From Lunularia cruciata (Eukaryota > Streptophyta > Marchantiopsida > Lunulariales > Lunulariaceae), in the NCBI GenBank assembly GCA_948567375.1, contig OX419757.1, positions 10,726,001 to 10,790,000 on the forward strand: a stretch of 64,000 nt of DNA, written 5' to 3'. A program made the position numbers and the translations under genes. The notes beneath the pieces are model-generated. The model ran no database searches and was not told where the DNA came from. It saw nothing but the letters and a program-made list of their open reading frames with translations. Below, piece after piece: positions 20,190-31,521 of the stretch (position 1 is its first letter; each line of letters begins with the position of its first letter).

Positions 20190-21521
20190 TTTGTAGTTCC
20201 ATTGCCGTGACCTCTCTAGGAGGCAAGATAATGTTCAGTGTACAATTCTATATTAGACAAAAGGAGGCTATGAGAGCTCACTTGGACAGAACTTTAGGGG
20301 ATGAGAGGGTTGAACTTATGTTAGAGAAATTGGACCCATTTTTATATCATGTAGTTCATATTATGTCTTTGAGATGATTTTGTACATCTTACACACTTGA
20401 GAGGATTTGGAGAGATTGTGTGAGGTGGATTCCAAATTTTGGAGATTAAGGTGATTTTTGGGCAAAATCTCAAGTTTAAGATCTGGATATGAAAATTCTA
20501 TACATGATAGCTTGGGTTATCTTTCAGTTAGCACACTTGGAATTATTGTGAGTTCTATTATGTGCACTAGGCTAGAATTTTTGAAAGTTGATAGAGTAAA
20601 TTGCTTCCTCAATTGCATGCTCTCTGGAAAATTGTACAGAGTCTTCCATTTCTTCAATTTTCAGTGGATTTTCCTGAAAATTTCTAAGAAAATTGAGTGC
20701 ATCATATTCTACCTACTGACACAAAAATTAGAGAGAGATCATTCTTGAGCAAAGAGTTATGAGTTTTTAAAATGAGGGAGGTGGTTTTTAGACCAAATCT
20801 GAATTATATGTGGTGTTAAGAGAGGTGTCTAGGCCAAATGGCTCAATGAAAAGTTCTGAAATTTTGTTGTGTAGGAGGCCCTAGAGTTTTATCAAGTGTG
20901 AAAAATTACAGAGGACTATGATATTCTAGTTGAGAGATTTGAATGACATTGTGAGAAGTGTCAATTCTATAGAGTTGAGATCTCATGCATGAGGAGTCTA
21001 AGAGCAACAAAAAGCATATTTGAGTGTTTAGATTCATCTTAGGAACATGGAGGGTCATCAAGAGTGGGAATTGAGATTTGCATGTTGGACCTTCTTCACC
21101 AAGATTGGGAGGGAGAAGATCTAAGACCAAGGAGCTGTGTGAGGTTGGTGGAGTTGAAGGACTTCCAAAAGGACATGAGTGTAATGGAGTCAAAGTATTT
21201 TTAGAGATTTTGGTGAAGTCTGGGAGAGGGTCTTAGTACAGCTACAAAAATACTACCTTCTTCATCAGCTAGTTCTCAAGATTAGTGATGGAGATAATCT
21301 TTCAACTTATGGATAAACTATCCATGAGAGTTAGATTAATATGCATTATAGGATTTGATGTTGCTATAGAAATTTTGGAGCAACCTGAACCTTTTGTGTT
21401 CCTTAGGGTGGACTACTCTTAGATGGTGTTAGTCGCGTACATACTCTATTAGTTATAGAGTGGGAAAAAAGAAAAAAGAAAAAGAAAAATTGAAAGAAAA
21501 GAAAGATAGTGAGAGGTTTAG
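20190..21521 (+). other. Element B leader region
   Basis: The region between the 5' LTR and gag has no sustained reading frame. It ends with a purine-rich stretch (21466-21510, repeated AAAAAG/GAAAG) just before the gag ATG at 21522. No good tRNA complement is seen right after the LTR. Confidence 0.6.
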
Positions 21522-21913
21522 ATGAGGAAACTTCCGGTTTTCTTTGGCAAGGATGGAGAAGATATGGAGGCCTTTGTGAGAGACTTCAAGAGAGCTTGCA
21601 TAGGAAACAATGAGAAGAGGAAGAATGAGTGGGTCTCATTATTACCAAATTTCTTTGAGGATGCAACACTGGTATGAGTCAGAATACCAAAAGAGAGAGA
21701 GGACAGATGTGCAAGAAGAGTCTTGGGAGAGTTTGACTTCAACACTCATTGAGAACTTTCCTCCAAATGAGAGTTATGAAAGATCAATGAGTGAGGTTAT
21801 CTTTCTCAAGCAAGGAGATATAGAGAAAGTGAGAGTCTATGTGGAAAGAGTGGAAAAGTTAGAGTCCAAATTTTGCATAGTGTTGAGGAAGGTGGGGATG
21901 ATATGGAGACTAC
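21522..21913 (+). pseudogene. gag: Element B gag, first part
   Basis: ATG at 21522 opens a frame with LPVFFGKDGEDMEAFVRDFK and WVSLLPNFFEDATL, typical of the retrotransposon gag core, then a stop TGA at 21675-21677. After a frame change the core continues as ENFPPNESYERSMSEVIFLKQ and YVERVEKLESKFC. At 21913 the frame is interrupted by the inserted LTR (target duplication ACTAC). The coding sequence resumes at 23841. Confidence 0.85.
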
Positions 21914-23835
21914 TATGGTACCCACATTTTTCATTTTGGACAAGTTTTGAAGAAGAAGTGCCTTGCTGAAACCAAATTGAAACCACATGGAGAAGAAATG
22001 ACAAGAAACCTATGTTTTGATCAAACCCGAGGAAGTTGACTTCATGTAAGAGGAAGAAGGACTCAGACTGGATAAGACCCGAAGAAGCTTACTTTGTGTC
22101 AGAGGAGGAAAAAATCTTGGATCAAACGCCGAAGGAGGGCAGACCCAAAGGAGAAATGGAAGTTACAGGTCGGGATTCTTGTGGGAGCCATATCTCATTG
22201 ACCACAAGTCTTAATCATGTGTGCTATATTTCATTGGAAGTGTCTAGTTCAGGGCTTTTTATTGCCACCAAAATCGCCTCATTTGGAGGTCTCTAGCAAA
22301 AGTTACAAGCATTTGAAGTTTTGGGAGTAGATGTATAGAGTAGTTTAGTGTCTTCGAGTTGATGTCTTCAGGTCTACCCAACTTTGGACTTGAGACTTGA
22401 GACTTGAGACTTCAGGTTTACACGACTTTGGGTCATGAGATTTTGCCTCAAGACAAACATGACTAGATCTGAGGTAGTTGGACCTCGGAGTGCAGTGAAG
22501 GTGACTTCAGGAATCTTGGTAGAGGCACAAGAGGAAGTTAGAGTAGGGAAATAAGTTAATTAGGATACCCAGGACTTCAATTTCAGTTCAGATTGAAGAT
22601 GGAATAGAAATTGAAGGAGAAATAGCAATAGTGAATGAACCCAAAGTGCAAGATCATACAATAAGTGTCTTCGGGTGAGTAACATGAGTGATTAGGGGAA
22701 AGTGAGTTACAAAATGAAGTTGTAGATAGTGTACCCATGCTTTCAATTACAATTTTTGATGAGGACATAATAGAATTAGCAAAGGAATTGATAATAGTTA
22801 GACCCAAAGTTGCAGAAGTAAGAGTGCATGTGTCTTCAAATTTGACATTTGACATTTTAGAGAAGAGTGGATTGGGAGATAAGGAGTTAAAAAGATTACC
22901 TTCTAGTGGAATTGCAGATCAAGAAAGAGAACTATTAGAATTGGTAGAGGAATTAGGAGTTGTGAAACCCAAGGACAGAGTAGTAAGTGAAGTTACTTCG
23001 GGATCGAGTTTGGAAGCCAAGGAAGAGATTGACATCGGATCGGGGTAGTAAAAGTTTGAGATTTGAAGAGGTAGATATGAAGAGATGCATTGTCATTTTG
23101 GATCTACAGGTTAGAAGAGTTGTCATGAAACGGTTTAGGTGTTAGATCTGTTGTTTGCTTCACTATTTAAAGGAGGCATTTGGCGTCTTATGTTGTTCAA
23201 TGCTCATTATTTCTGAGAATAGATAAAGCAAAGTGCTGTAAAGTAGTGCTCGTCGTTTGAACTTGATTCCAAGTATCAACTTTGTGTTTATGCTTGTGAG
23301 TGTGTGGAGAAATTTGAAGTGCAAGTCGGTGTGCTTGTTGGATGTTGGTTTCCATAGCCTTGATCTTCATTCTGTGTGTTTGATCTTGAGTGAAGTGCAA
23401 TCGGAGCAATGCCTTGATAGATCTGAGAGGAATTGTAGTGTTGGTAGTATTTTGCATTTGTGAGTGTAGCACAAAGTTGATGTGAAGCAATTTCAATCGA
23501 GGAAGTTGTGCTGTCAGTGGAGGGGTGGAACACAATTTTGAGGCGAAGTCGTTTTGCAGTGAAGTGTCGCTTTTGAGCAAGCTTGAATCATCATAATCAA
23601 GATTGTTTCGAAAGATTTGATGAAGTTGTGATTAAGAAGTGTTAATTTTTGACAAGAGTGTGAGTCAGTGCTTGTTATACTCTTCTGGTTTCTACTTGAG
23701 AGATTAAAGATGCATCCAAGAAGAACAACATTGTGACATTTGACTTTGTACTTGACCAATTCTGACTAGTATCTCTATGGGAACAAACTTTACTTACCTG
23801 ATTACCTCAAAAGTTATATTTGCTGGGTTGTCACA
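21914..23835 (+). repeat. Family-A solo LTR (short form, 1922 bp) inside B gag
   Basis: It starts TATGGTACCCACA and ends GCTGGGTTGTCACA, flanked on both sides by ACTAC (21909-21913 and 23836-23840). There is no internal element sequence, so it is a solo LTR left by LTR-LTR recombination (inference from structure). It lacks most of the LTR-ORF; only the C-terminal part (about 22730-23048, ending DIGSG then TAG) remains. The tail 23040-23835 is well conserved. Confidence 0.92.
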
Positions 23836-23840
23836 ACTAC

Positions 23841-24744
23841 TATGATAGGCATAGGAGCTATGCTTACCATGAATTTTGTGGGAGGATTGAGACCAAAAAT
23901 TAAAAGTAAGGTGAGATATGAGAAACCTTCTTCCAAGGTTGAAGCTATCAAGATTGCAATTTGTATGGAGGAGAATTTGGAAGGAGATGAGAGTGATTTG
24001 GTGGTGAAAGAGGTTGTGCATCCTTCTCAAGGCTACAAGTATGGGGGGAACTTCTGATATTTCGGTGCCAAGGGTTGCACCACAAGTAGTAGTTGCTCCA
24101 ATTATTGCACCTCCACCAAAAGATCCACTTCAAACCATTAGAGAACAACTTGCAGATCTCAAGATCAATGTGGTGCAACTATAGGAGAAGAGAGAGGTGG
24201 ATCAGAATGTAGGGAGAGTGCATAGGAGTTATGGAAACTATCCATATAAAGGAAGCCAACCAGCTGACAATTTCAATGATAGAATTTTTTTTGGTTGTGG
24301 AGAAGAGGCCATATCCAAAGGAATTACCCAAATTCTACTTACCATGGAGGAAGGGGTTATGAGGGAGCCAATAGAGCAAAAGGGGGAGGTAGTGAAACCC
24401 AAGTGGCTCCTTATCCAAATAAAGGTAAGGAGATAGCATCCATAGATGTGATTGAGAGCAAGTATGAGAAGGGAGAGTGCTCAAACTCCAAGGGTCTTAA
24501 TTTGGAGCTTTTGGCACAAGAGAAGAAGAGAGCTCGTTTTGTAGAGGATGTTCAATCTTCTCAAGGATTTACTCCAAGTATGGATACACCTATGTCTACT
24601 ACAAGCACTCACATCTCAACACCATCAACAACAAAGACTCCAAGGAAGGAGTTGGGGATGGAGGATTTCTTGCTTTCAAAGCATCAATGTGACTACAATG
24701 GAAGATGTTGGAAGATGTTGGTAGTCACGAGGCTAACATCATAG
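23841..24744 (+). pseudogene. gag: Element B gag, second part with decayed zinc knuckle
   Basis: Right after the second ACTAC the gag frame continues (GIGAMLTMNFVGGLRPKIKS, then KVEAIKIAICMEENL). At about 24290-24340 a CCHC-like knuckle is seen split between two frames (CGEE, then GH), with the last Cys position read as Tyr. It is followed by a Ser/Thr-rich linker (24560-24650). It is broken by frame changes near 24057 and 24180. The nucleocapsid would have bound element RNA. Confidence 0.75.
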
Positions 24745-25290
24745 TGGACCAATTAATTGCTTTGAACTCTACCTTGAGAAAGGAACTTAGAGGTGATTTG
24801 AGTTCTACAAGGAACAAGAGGAAGAAGAAGGCAACAACTCCAGTATCAATGGGGGTGGTGGATGCCAGGCCATCACCATAGGAGGCTTGTAAATATGCCT
24901 CCAAGATTGATGTGAGAGTGAATGGTCACAACATCAAGGATGTATTGATTGATGGAGGATCAGAAGTGAATGCCATGTCAAAAAGGCTGATGAAGAAGTT
25001 GGGGTTGATACCCTCTAGACCTTTAGCGTTTGTGGTGAGCATGGCAAACAAGCAACAAGTTTGACCAATAAAGGTGATGGATAAGGTGGTAGTTTCAATT
25101 ATGGGAGTTCAAAATCTTATGACTTTCCAAGTCCTGAAGGATTCAAGCTATGATTTACTTTTTGGGAGACCATGGTTGAGCGCAGTATGCACAACTGATC
25201 AATGGAACAAATGGTACTTGAGGATTGGGCTATCAAACCATAAAGTCACAAGTTTTGTGACTAACACCACCAACACTTCACATTAAGATA
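24745..25290 (+). pseudogene. Element B aspartic protease
   Basis: KYASKIDVRVNGHNIKDVLI leads to the active-site motif LIDGGSEVNAM, with its Asp at 24951-24953. The second half has SSYDLLFGRPWL, the typical LLGRPWL end motif of gypsy retropepsins. A stop lies at about 25061-25063. Its position between the gag knuckle and RT is as expected for this family. Confidence 0.8.
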
Positions 25291-25340
25291 CACCATCTTT
25301 TGACTATTGGGAATCAGATTCTGAAGAAGGATCTTAAGGT

Positions 25341-26383
25341 GTGGACACAAGCATGGAAGAGGAGACTTTAACGGAGGAGGATGAATCTAAATCTGATTCA
25401 GATATGTATCCCTTGTGTGCTATGGATTTTGCACCTAAGTCAGAGGTTTTAAAGGACCCAGATAAATCACCATTGACACTTGAGGAGATAGAGAGGAGGT
25501 TATCTCCCCTCAAGTATGGCCCAAATGTTACCAAGGAGGAGAAAGTGAGATTTGAGGAAATTTTTTGCAAGTTCATCCATGTGTTTGCTTTTAGTTACAA
25601 GGATTTGAAGGAAGTCACATTGGAGGAGCACAAGATAGAGATAGAATCACATGCAAGACCAATCCACCTAAAGCAACATCACATTAGCCCACCAATATCT
25701 TTGGTTATGAAGGAGGAGATTGATAAGCTCAAGGAGGCTGGATTTACCTTTGAGATGGAGAATTCAGAATGGGTGTCTCCAATTGTCATTGTGAAGAAAA
25801 AGAATGACAAGCTTTGGGTATGTGTGGATTACAAGAAGCTCAACAATGTTACCAAGAAGGACTAAACTCATTTGCCATCCATTGATGAGATCTTGGAGGA
25901 GGTTGCAGGTCATGAGAGGTATAGTTTTGGAGATATTTATAGTGGATATAACTAAATCAAGATTGCATAAGAGCATCAACAACTCACCACATTCACCACA
26001 CCTTGGGGGACTTATTCTTTCAAGGTCATGCCTTTCGGGCTTTGTAATGCTCCAACCACATTCCAACGGTCATGAACAAGGTATTTGAACCTTTCATTGG
26101 GAAATTTGTGAGAGACTTCATTGATGACTTTTGTGTTTATGGGAGCAAGGAAGAGCACTTTGAGCACCTAACCAAGGTCTTGCAATGTTTGGATGAGGAA
26201 AATGCATCACTCAACCCAAAGAAGTGGATTTTTGGATGTGAAGAAGCTCTTCTTTTAGGGCACATCATCTCCACAGATGGAATAGTAGTTGATCTTGAGA
26301 AGGTGAGGAAAATCTCAGACCTTCTATTCCCTTCATGTTTGACAAAGCTATACCAATTTGTGGGGGATGGTTGGGTACTATAG
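25341..26383 (+). pseudogene. pol: Element B reverse transcriptase
   Basis: Motifs in order are FAFSYKDLKEV, SEWVSPIVIVKKKN, VCVDYKKLN, then a stop (TAA, 25863-25865), YSFGDIYSGYN, TPWGTYSFKVMPFGLCNAP, and the catalytic DFIDDFCVYGSKEEH at about 26116-26160, followed by LGHIIS. This is a gypsy RT with FIDD at the active site. At least two in-frame stops and one frameshift separate the fingers, palm and thumb. Confidence 0.92.
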
Positions 26384-26975
26384 GAAATTCATCTTCTCAT
26401 TTTCCAACAAGGCTTATGCACTAACAATCTACATGAAGAAGGGTGTAGATTATATGGTGATTTTGGAGGACAAGGAGGCTCTCAAAGCTTTTGAGGAGCT
26501 AAAGCAATCCCTTGTTGTAGCTCTAATTCTTGCCAAACCCGATTGGAGTAAGCATTTCATCCTCTTCACTGATGCTTCCAATGTTGCTACAGGATGCACT
26601 CTTAGTCAATCAGGCCAAGATGTGGATGATCATCCAATAGCTTATGCTAGTAGGCAAATGGTTTCAGCAAAAAATAACTACTCTGTCATGGAGAGAGGAG
26701 GGTTGGCAATGATCTTTGGTATCAAGAAGTTTAGACACTACTTGATTGGAGGGAAAGCCACCATTGTCATAGATCACAAGGCCTTGAAGTACATATTCAA
26801 CAAGCCTAATGTTGAAGAAAGACTAGCAAGGTGGATGATACTCTTGTCTGAGTATGCCTACACCATTAAAGATAGGCCAAGAAAGAAACATGCAAACACT
26901 AATTTGTTATCTAGGGCCTATGATCATGATGGAAATGAGCCAAGGATGATTCCTTCTTGGATGAGGAGCTCATGA
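26384..26975 (+). pseudogene. pol: Element B RNase H (open over about 200 codons)
   Basis: The RT connection (GYYRKFIFSFSNKAYALT) is followed by RNase H: FILFTDASNVATGCTLSQ with the first catalytic Asp, PIAYASRQMVSAKNNYSVMER with Glu, and IVIDHKALKYIF with Asp. The end, ERLARWMILLSEYAYTIKDR, is typical. This is the best preserved domain of B; the frame runs from 26358 to a stop at 26975. Confidence 0.88.
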
Positions 26976-26999
26976 CAATCTCAATCACTCAAGAGGTTC

Positions 27000-28241
27000 C
27001 AATGGAGTACAAGGAGATTGTGGATTTTGTGACAAGAAGTAACTAGCCAGAAGGAATCATGCTAGGGAGAAGAAGGCCCTTGCAACAAGATCTAGACCTT
27101 ATAGAATGGTGGAGGATATTCTTTTTTGGATGGTCTACTCCAAAGAGCAATGGGTAAAGAAGAGTCTATCTTATTCATAAAGGAGTTTCATGAAGGTTTA
27201 GTGTGTGGAGGACACTTTGCAGGAAAGGTGACTGCTTTCAAGATTCTAGATGCAGGTTACTATTGGAGAGGGATTTTGAAGATTGTCTTGATTATTGCAA
27301 AACTTGTCATGTTTATCAAGCTTTTGCTAGAAAATCTACTTCCACTCCACCACTTAGATCAATTCTATTATTAGGACCTTTTGAGAAGTGTAGAATTGAT
27401 TTTTGTAGGTCCTCTCAATAGAACCCCAAGGAACAATTGGAACATTGTAGTAGTTACTGATTACCTTACCAAGTGGGTTGAGGCTAGACAATTGAGGGAC
27501 AAGAATGAAGATGAAGTTGGTAGATTTTTTTATGAATGCATTATAACTAGGTTTGGATGCCCTTTGGAGTTGGTTTTTGATAGAGGAGGAGAGTTTACAA
27601 GAAGCATCACTACAACCATGCTACAACATTTCTCTATCACACATAGAGTAACTACATCCTATAAGCCAATTTCCAATGGCTTGGTAGAGAGAACCAATCA
27701 GACCTTGTGCATGATATTGGCCAAAGATGAAAAAATGGAAGGGGCTAAAGATCATTGGGACAAGAGGATTTGTGCAGTTTTTTGGGAGTATAGGACAACC
27801 ATGAAGACTTCCACCGGATATTCTTCATTTCAATTGGCATATGGTGTTGATTCTACCTTACCCATTCACTTTGATCTTCCTCCCTTCCAAAGCATTCAGA
27901 GGAGATTGAAGAAAGCAAAAGGAGGTGATGCAGAGAAGTCAAGGAAGGATCAACTCATGGAATTGGAAGAGGCAAGAGCAATTGCTATGGTTCAAGTGGA
28001 GCAAGCCCAAAGGAAACAAAAGGAGAGCTATGACAAGAGGCAAGGCAAGAAGAAGGTGGAGCCTTTCAAAGAAGGTGATTGGGTAATGTTGTTTGACTCC
28101 ATTCCATTCAAGAGAGTGCAAAAGAAGTTTTTGCCTAAGTACTTTGGACCTTTCATAATGGAGAAGGTGTGGGTCAATTACACCTATGATCTCAAGGAGT
28201 TGGGAGGAAGACATTTTGATAAGATTACCATGATAAGTTGA
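27000..28241 (+). pseudogene. pol: Element B integrase (long open core, 5' part frameshifted)
   Basis: The HHCC region (HEGLVCGGHFAGK, then CKTCHVYQAF in another frame) precedes an open 286-codon frame (27381-28241). This holds FVGPL, the VVVTDYLTKWVEA strand, FDRGGEF (second Asp) and NGLVERTNQTL (Glu), so the D,D-35-E acidic residues are present in the core except that the first DFVGP Asp is altered (LIFVGP). It ends with the GPF-type motif PKYFGPFIMEKVW. No chromodomain is visible. The reading of the first part needs a frame change at about 27370-27390. Confidence 0.9.
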
Positions 28242-28300
28242 AGATGTATCATAGAAGGTAGAGAGACCTTCACTTTGAGAACAAAGTGAAAACTTAGTCC

Positions 28301-28309
28301 GGGGGTAAA
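28301..28309 (+). promoter_or_regulatory. Polypurine tract of element B
   Basis: GGGGGTAAA lies immediately before the TGTAACACCC start of the 3' LTR and after the end of integrase. Confidence 0.75.
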
Positions 28310-29001
28310 TGTAACACCCATTTGCGCATGTATGTAGTATTGTGATATTTAGTTTAGTATTACTAGTACTTGAGAGATATTATTTATATAGAGATAAAGG
28401 ATGGTTCTACATTAGTCATGATTATCTAAAGTTAGTCATAGTTAAGATAGTGTGGACCTTACTTTAGAGGAAATGGAAAAGATGAGCACCACTCTTTTGA
28501 ATTCTAGTGTGTTGACTTAGTATTATTCCTAGGTGTTTGGCTTTGAGGAAAGAGTTGAGGACTCTTGGGCCCGCAAGCCTTTTTGTTTTGGATTCTTCTA
28601 TATATCAAGGATAGCCCATGTGAAGAAATCCTTGACTTAGGGGTTTGGTCAAGATAAGATTATATGCTTAATGGAATATGCCCATATGGATGGATATTCT
28701 TTTATACTTTTTGACTTTATTTGACTTTTAGCCTAGTAACTTGAGTTACTCTTGTAATTAGTAACTTTGTTGTGTAATTATTTCACAAATATATAAACTA
28801 GGAGTGAGGAGGTACTCATCATACTTTCATTTGCAACTATTTCTCTCTCATTGAGTTCTCTAGTGAGCAATGTCTTGAGTCTTGGAGTGTTAGCCTTGGA
28901 GTAGTATGATGGAGTTGGGGTTCTTTGCCTTCTTAGTCCATGATGCACTACCATAATAGCTATCAGAGGTTCATCTTGAGTGAGAGACATGCCGGCTCAC
29001 A
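28310..29001 (+). repeat. 3' LTR of element B (692 bp)
   Basis: TGTAACACCC to GCCGGCTCACA, collinear with the 5' LTR. A TATA-like TATAAAC lies near 28792. Compared with the 5' LTR it lacks about 20 bp in the palindrome region. Confidence 0.92.
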
Positions 29002-29520
29002 ATCTAGACTCCCCGATCCCAACTCTCCTTTGACTTTAGCTGATTCGATCCCAACACTCCTTTGACTTTAGCTGATTGGCCTTCTTATCCTATCGCAATT
29101 GCTAACCAAATCTCCTGAAGACTTTGTTTCTGTGGGTGTTAAGTCAGTTTTTGCTTTCCCTTCACTAAGTTGACTTTTCTCTAGTTGATCCTTTTCTTCC
29201 TCCTCTTGACGCTCATTCTCTTGGGTTTTTTCTAGTCATTGAATATATTATCCTTTCTTTGCCATGATTATTTCTCTTCCCATGGATTTTCTCAAAATTC
29301 TTTTGTATCCTCTCTATGGTACTCTTCTTGCTCTTTGCCTCCTTCCTTCTTCTCCTTTACAATAACATCACAAAACTTCCAAGGCTCATCAACCTCAGGA
29401 ACATTATACTTGAATACTCTCCAAGCTCCAAATCCATTGCTACTACTCTTTTGTCAACTCTCCAAATTCTTATCACACTAAATAGCATTAATGTAACATG
29501 TAGATTACTTTCCTAACAAC
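29002..29520. other. Right flank of element B, pyrimidine-rich
   Basis: Includes a direct repeat (TCCTTTGACTTTAGCTGATT twice, near 29028-29078). On the minus strand it reads Glu/Lys/Gln-rich like 18352-19478, suggesting both are parts of one host element split by B. It ends where A2 integrase begins. Confidence 0.4.
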
Positions 29521-30062
29521 ACTAGTTGAATCAGACCTACAAAATCAATTCCTCATTTCTCAAATGGGGCCAAGGGAAAAATTGGTCTCAAAGGCCAGTG
29601 GGAAGTAGCTGTCTGCTTTCTTGTTCTTTGACAGGCATCACAACTTTGGATATGGGTGTGAGTCTCCTTATACATCATAGGCCACCAATACTCTGATGAA
29701 AGAATATTCTTTATAGTATTCTTCAGGGCATAGTGTCCTCCCAATGCTTTTGAGTGTAAGGACTTGTTACTCCTCTGACTTTGTATGCCTCCAAGCATCT
29801 CCAAAGTACTTCATCTTTGCTCATTTTAAACAAAATGTTGTGTTTTAGGTGGTACAATCCATCTTCTTGAGGAAAAATGCCCTTTGCTTTGAATCCATCC
29901 CTCAAGATAATGGCAAGTATGCAAAAAGTGATATTTTACCGCATACCTCATACTTTGCATTGCCATTAAATGATATAGCTCTTCATCAAGAAACTGATCA
30001 TCAACTTCCAAGTCCTGCTCTTGAGTTTCAAACCTGGATAGGAAGTCCGCATTCGAATGCAA
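29521..30062 (-). pseudogene. pol: A2 integrase N-terminal part
   Basis: The tether with ETQEQDLEVDDQFLDEELYHL is followed by the HHCC zinc region (SKALGGHYALKNT to SCDACQRTRK) and the start of the core at about 29530-29570 (the GIDFVG segment; one stop from TGG to TGA). The sequence then breaks off at 29521 into unrelated DNA. The two catalytic residues beyond the first Asp are absent. Confidence 0.85.
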
Positions 30063-30641
30063 AACTCACTTCCTTCCTTGTGTAGTGCATGTAAATTCTT
30101 GTAATAACAAGATCCATCTTGCAATTTGCCTAGACAAATCTGCCATCTTAACTAGATGTTGCAAAGCATAATGGTCCACATAAAAGACAAACTTGTATCC
30201 CAACAAATAAGGGCAAAACTTCTTCCAAGCATACACCATTCCGAGTGCTTCCCTTTCAATTGTTGAATAGTCCTTTGCTACAATTGAAAGCTGTTGGTTG
30301 GCATAGTAAATTGGGTAGTCTTTCTTCTTCTTCTTCTAGTCTTTTTGACATAAGATGATGCTGATTTGCATGGATGAAGTGTCCACATACACATGAAAAG
30401 GGGCATCCCAATTTGGGACCCTCATAATTGGTGCTTGAACCAATTTCTTCTTCAACACTTGGAAAACTTTTTCTTGTTCTACTTCCCACAAGAAGTCTTT
30501 GGACTTCTTTAGAAGCTTTGTGAAAGAGTGCAACCAACACCGCATTGTTTGATACAAAACATCTATAGTATCAACATGCCCCAAGAACACCCTCAACTCC
30601 TTAATGTTTTTAGGGGACTCCAAAGTTAAGATGATTTTCAT
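30063..30641 (-). pseudogene. pol: A2 RNase H
   Basis: ESPKNIKELRVFLGHV (RT thumb/connection), LTKLLKKSKDFLWEVEQEK and FHVYVDTSSMQISIILCQKD with the first catalytic Asp, followed in other frames by the YYANQQLS and FVFYVDHYALQHLV segments. Frameshifts near 30336 and 30256 split it. It matches A1 4614-5190 in order and spacing. Confidence 0.82.
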
Positions 30642-31521
30642 ATTCTTGACATCAACTTCAATACCTCAGCTTGAGATCCGATGCCCCAAAAGAATACCTT
30701 CCTTCATTGCAAAGAAGCATTTCTTTGGGTGCAATGACAAGCCAACAAAACAACACCTTTCAAAATTTTGGCAAAGGTAATCCAAGTTTATTTCTCTTCA
30801 TCCAAACACACAAAAATCATCAATCAAGACTTCCACAAATTTGCATAGAAAATCTTTGAAGATTGCATTCATCATCTACTTGAAAGTAGCGGAGCATTAC
30901 ACAACCCAAAGGGCATTTGATTGTAAGAAAAAGTGCCCTAATTGGTGGTGAATGTGGTTTTGTCCTTGTCATCTTCTTGGATGGATACTTGATTATGTCC
31001 TGAAAATCCATTGAGAAAACTATTGCAAGGATGACCATCTACTTGGTCCAAAATTGTATCTATAAAAGGTAAGGGACGATGATCCTTCCTTGTGACTGCA
31101 TTCAATTTCCAAAAATCTTGTCACACTCAAATCTTCCTAGTCTTCTTCTTTGGAACAATGGAAATGGGTGAAACCCACTCATTGGTCAAGATAGGGAAGA
31201 CTATTCTGGCCCCTAAGTACTTGTCAATTGCATCTTTCACCAATAGGGAGTACTTTGGGTTCAATTGATGTTGTTGTTGATGTACTAGAACTACACCTTC
31301 AACAAGATCAATCTGATGTTCTCCAAATTTTCATGGAATACCTGGCATTTGGTCAAGAAAAATACATCCTAGTACTCTGTAAACAAGGCAATGTATCCTA
31401 CCAATTCCTTTGAAGTGACTGTCTTTGAAATTTTCAAAATTTTTCCTTTGGACAAGACAACATCTTGATAGTCATTGGGTTTGACGACTCCTTCAACATG
31501 ATTGACTTGGCTTAACCCAAG
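30642..31521 (-). pseudogene. pol: A2 reverse transcriptase
   Basis: On the minus strand the RT follows the acidic linker. The fingers are near 31150-31250 (SNEWVSPISIVPKKK-like), the palm SQDNQVSIQEDDKDKTTFTT-like segment lies near 30940-31000, and the catalytic VLIDDFCVFG lies at about 30803-30832. A stop replaces Arg in the VCQDF segment region and several frame changes occur. Homology to A1 RT is clear in all blocks. Confidence 0.82.

Larger units (their letters stand above)
19479..29001 (+). mobile_element. Ty3/gypsy LTR retrotransposon B, both LTRs present
   Basis: Two direct LTRs (19479-20189 and 28310-29001) flank leader, gag, protease, RT, RNase H, integrase and a polypurine tract. 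The gag is split by a family-A solo LTR (21914-23835). Flanking bases (TGTCC left, ATCTA right) do not match, so no target duplication is seen. The primer site is not recognised. Stops and frameshifts occur throughout. Sequence flanking both ends is similar in character (minus-strand Lys/Glu-rich), suggesting that B inserted into another element. Confidence 0.9.

Noticed and set aside
20190-20230. tRNA-Met primer site for element B
   Set aside because: The ATCAGAGGTTC motif that resembles one lies inside the LTR and is present in both LTRs; the bases just after the LTR do not match a tRNA end that I know.
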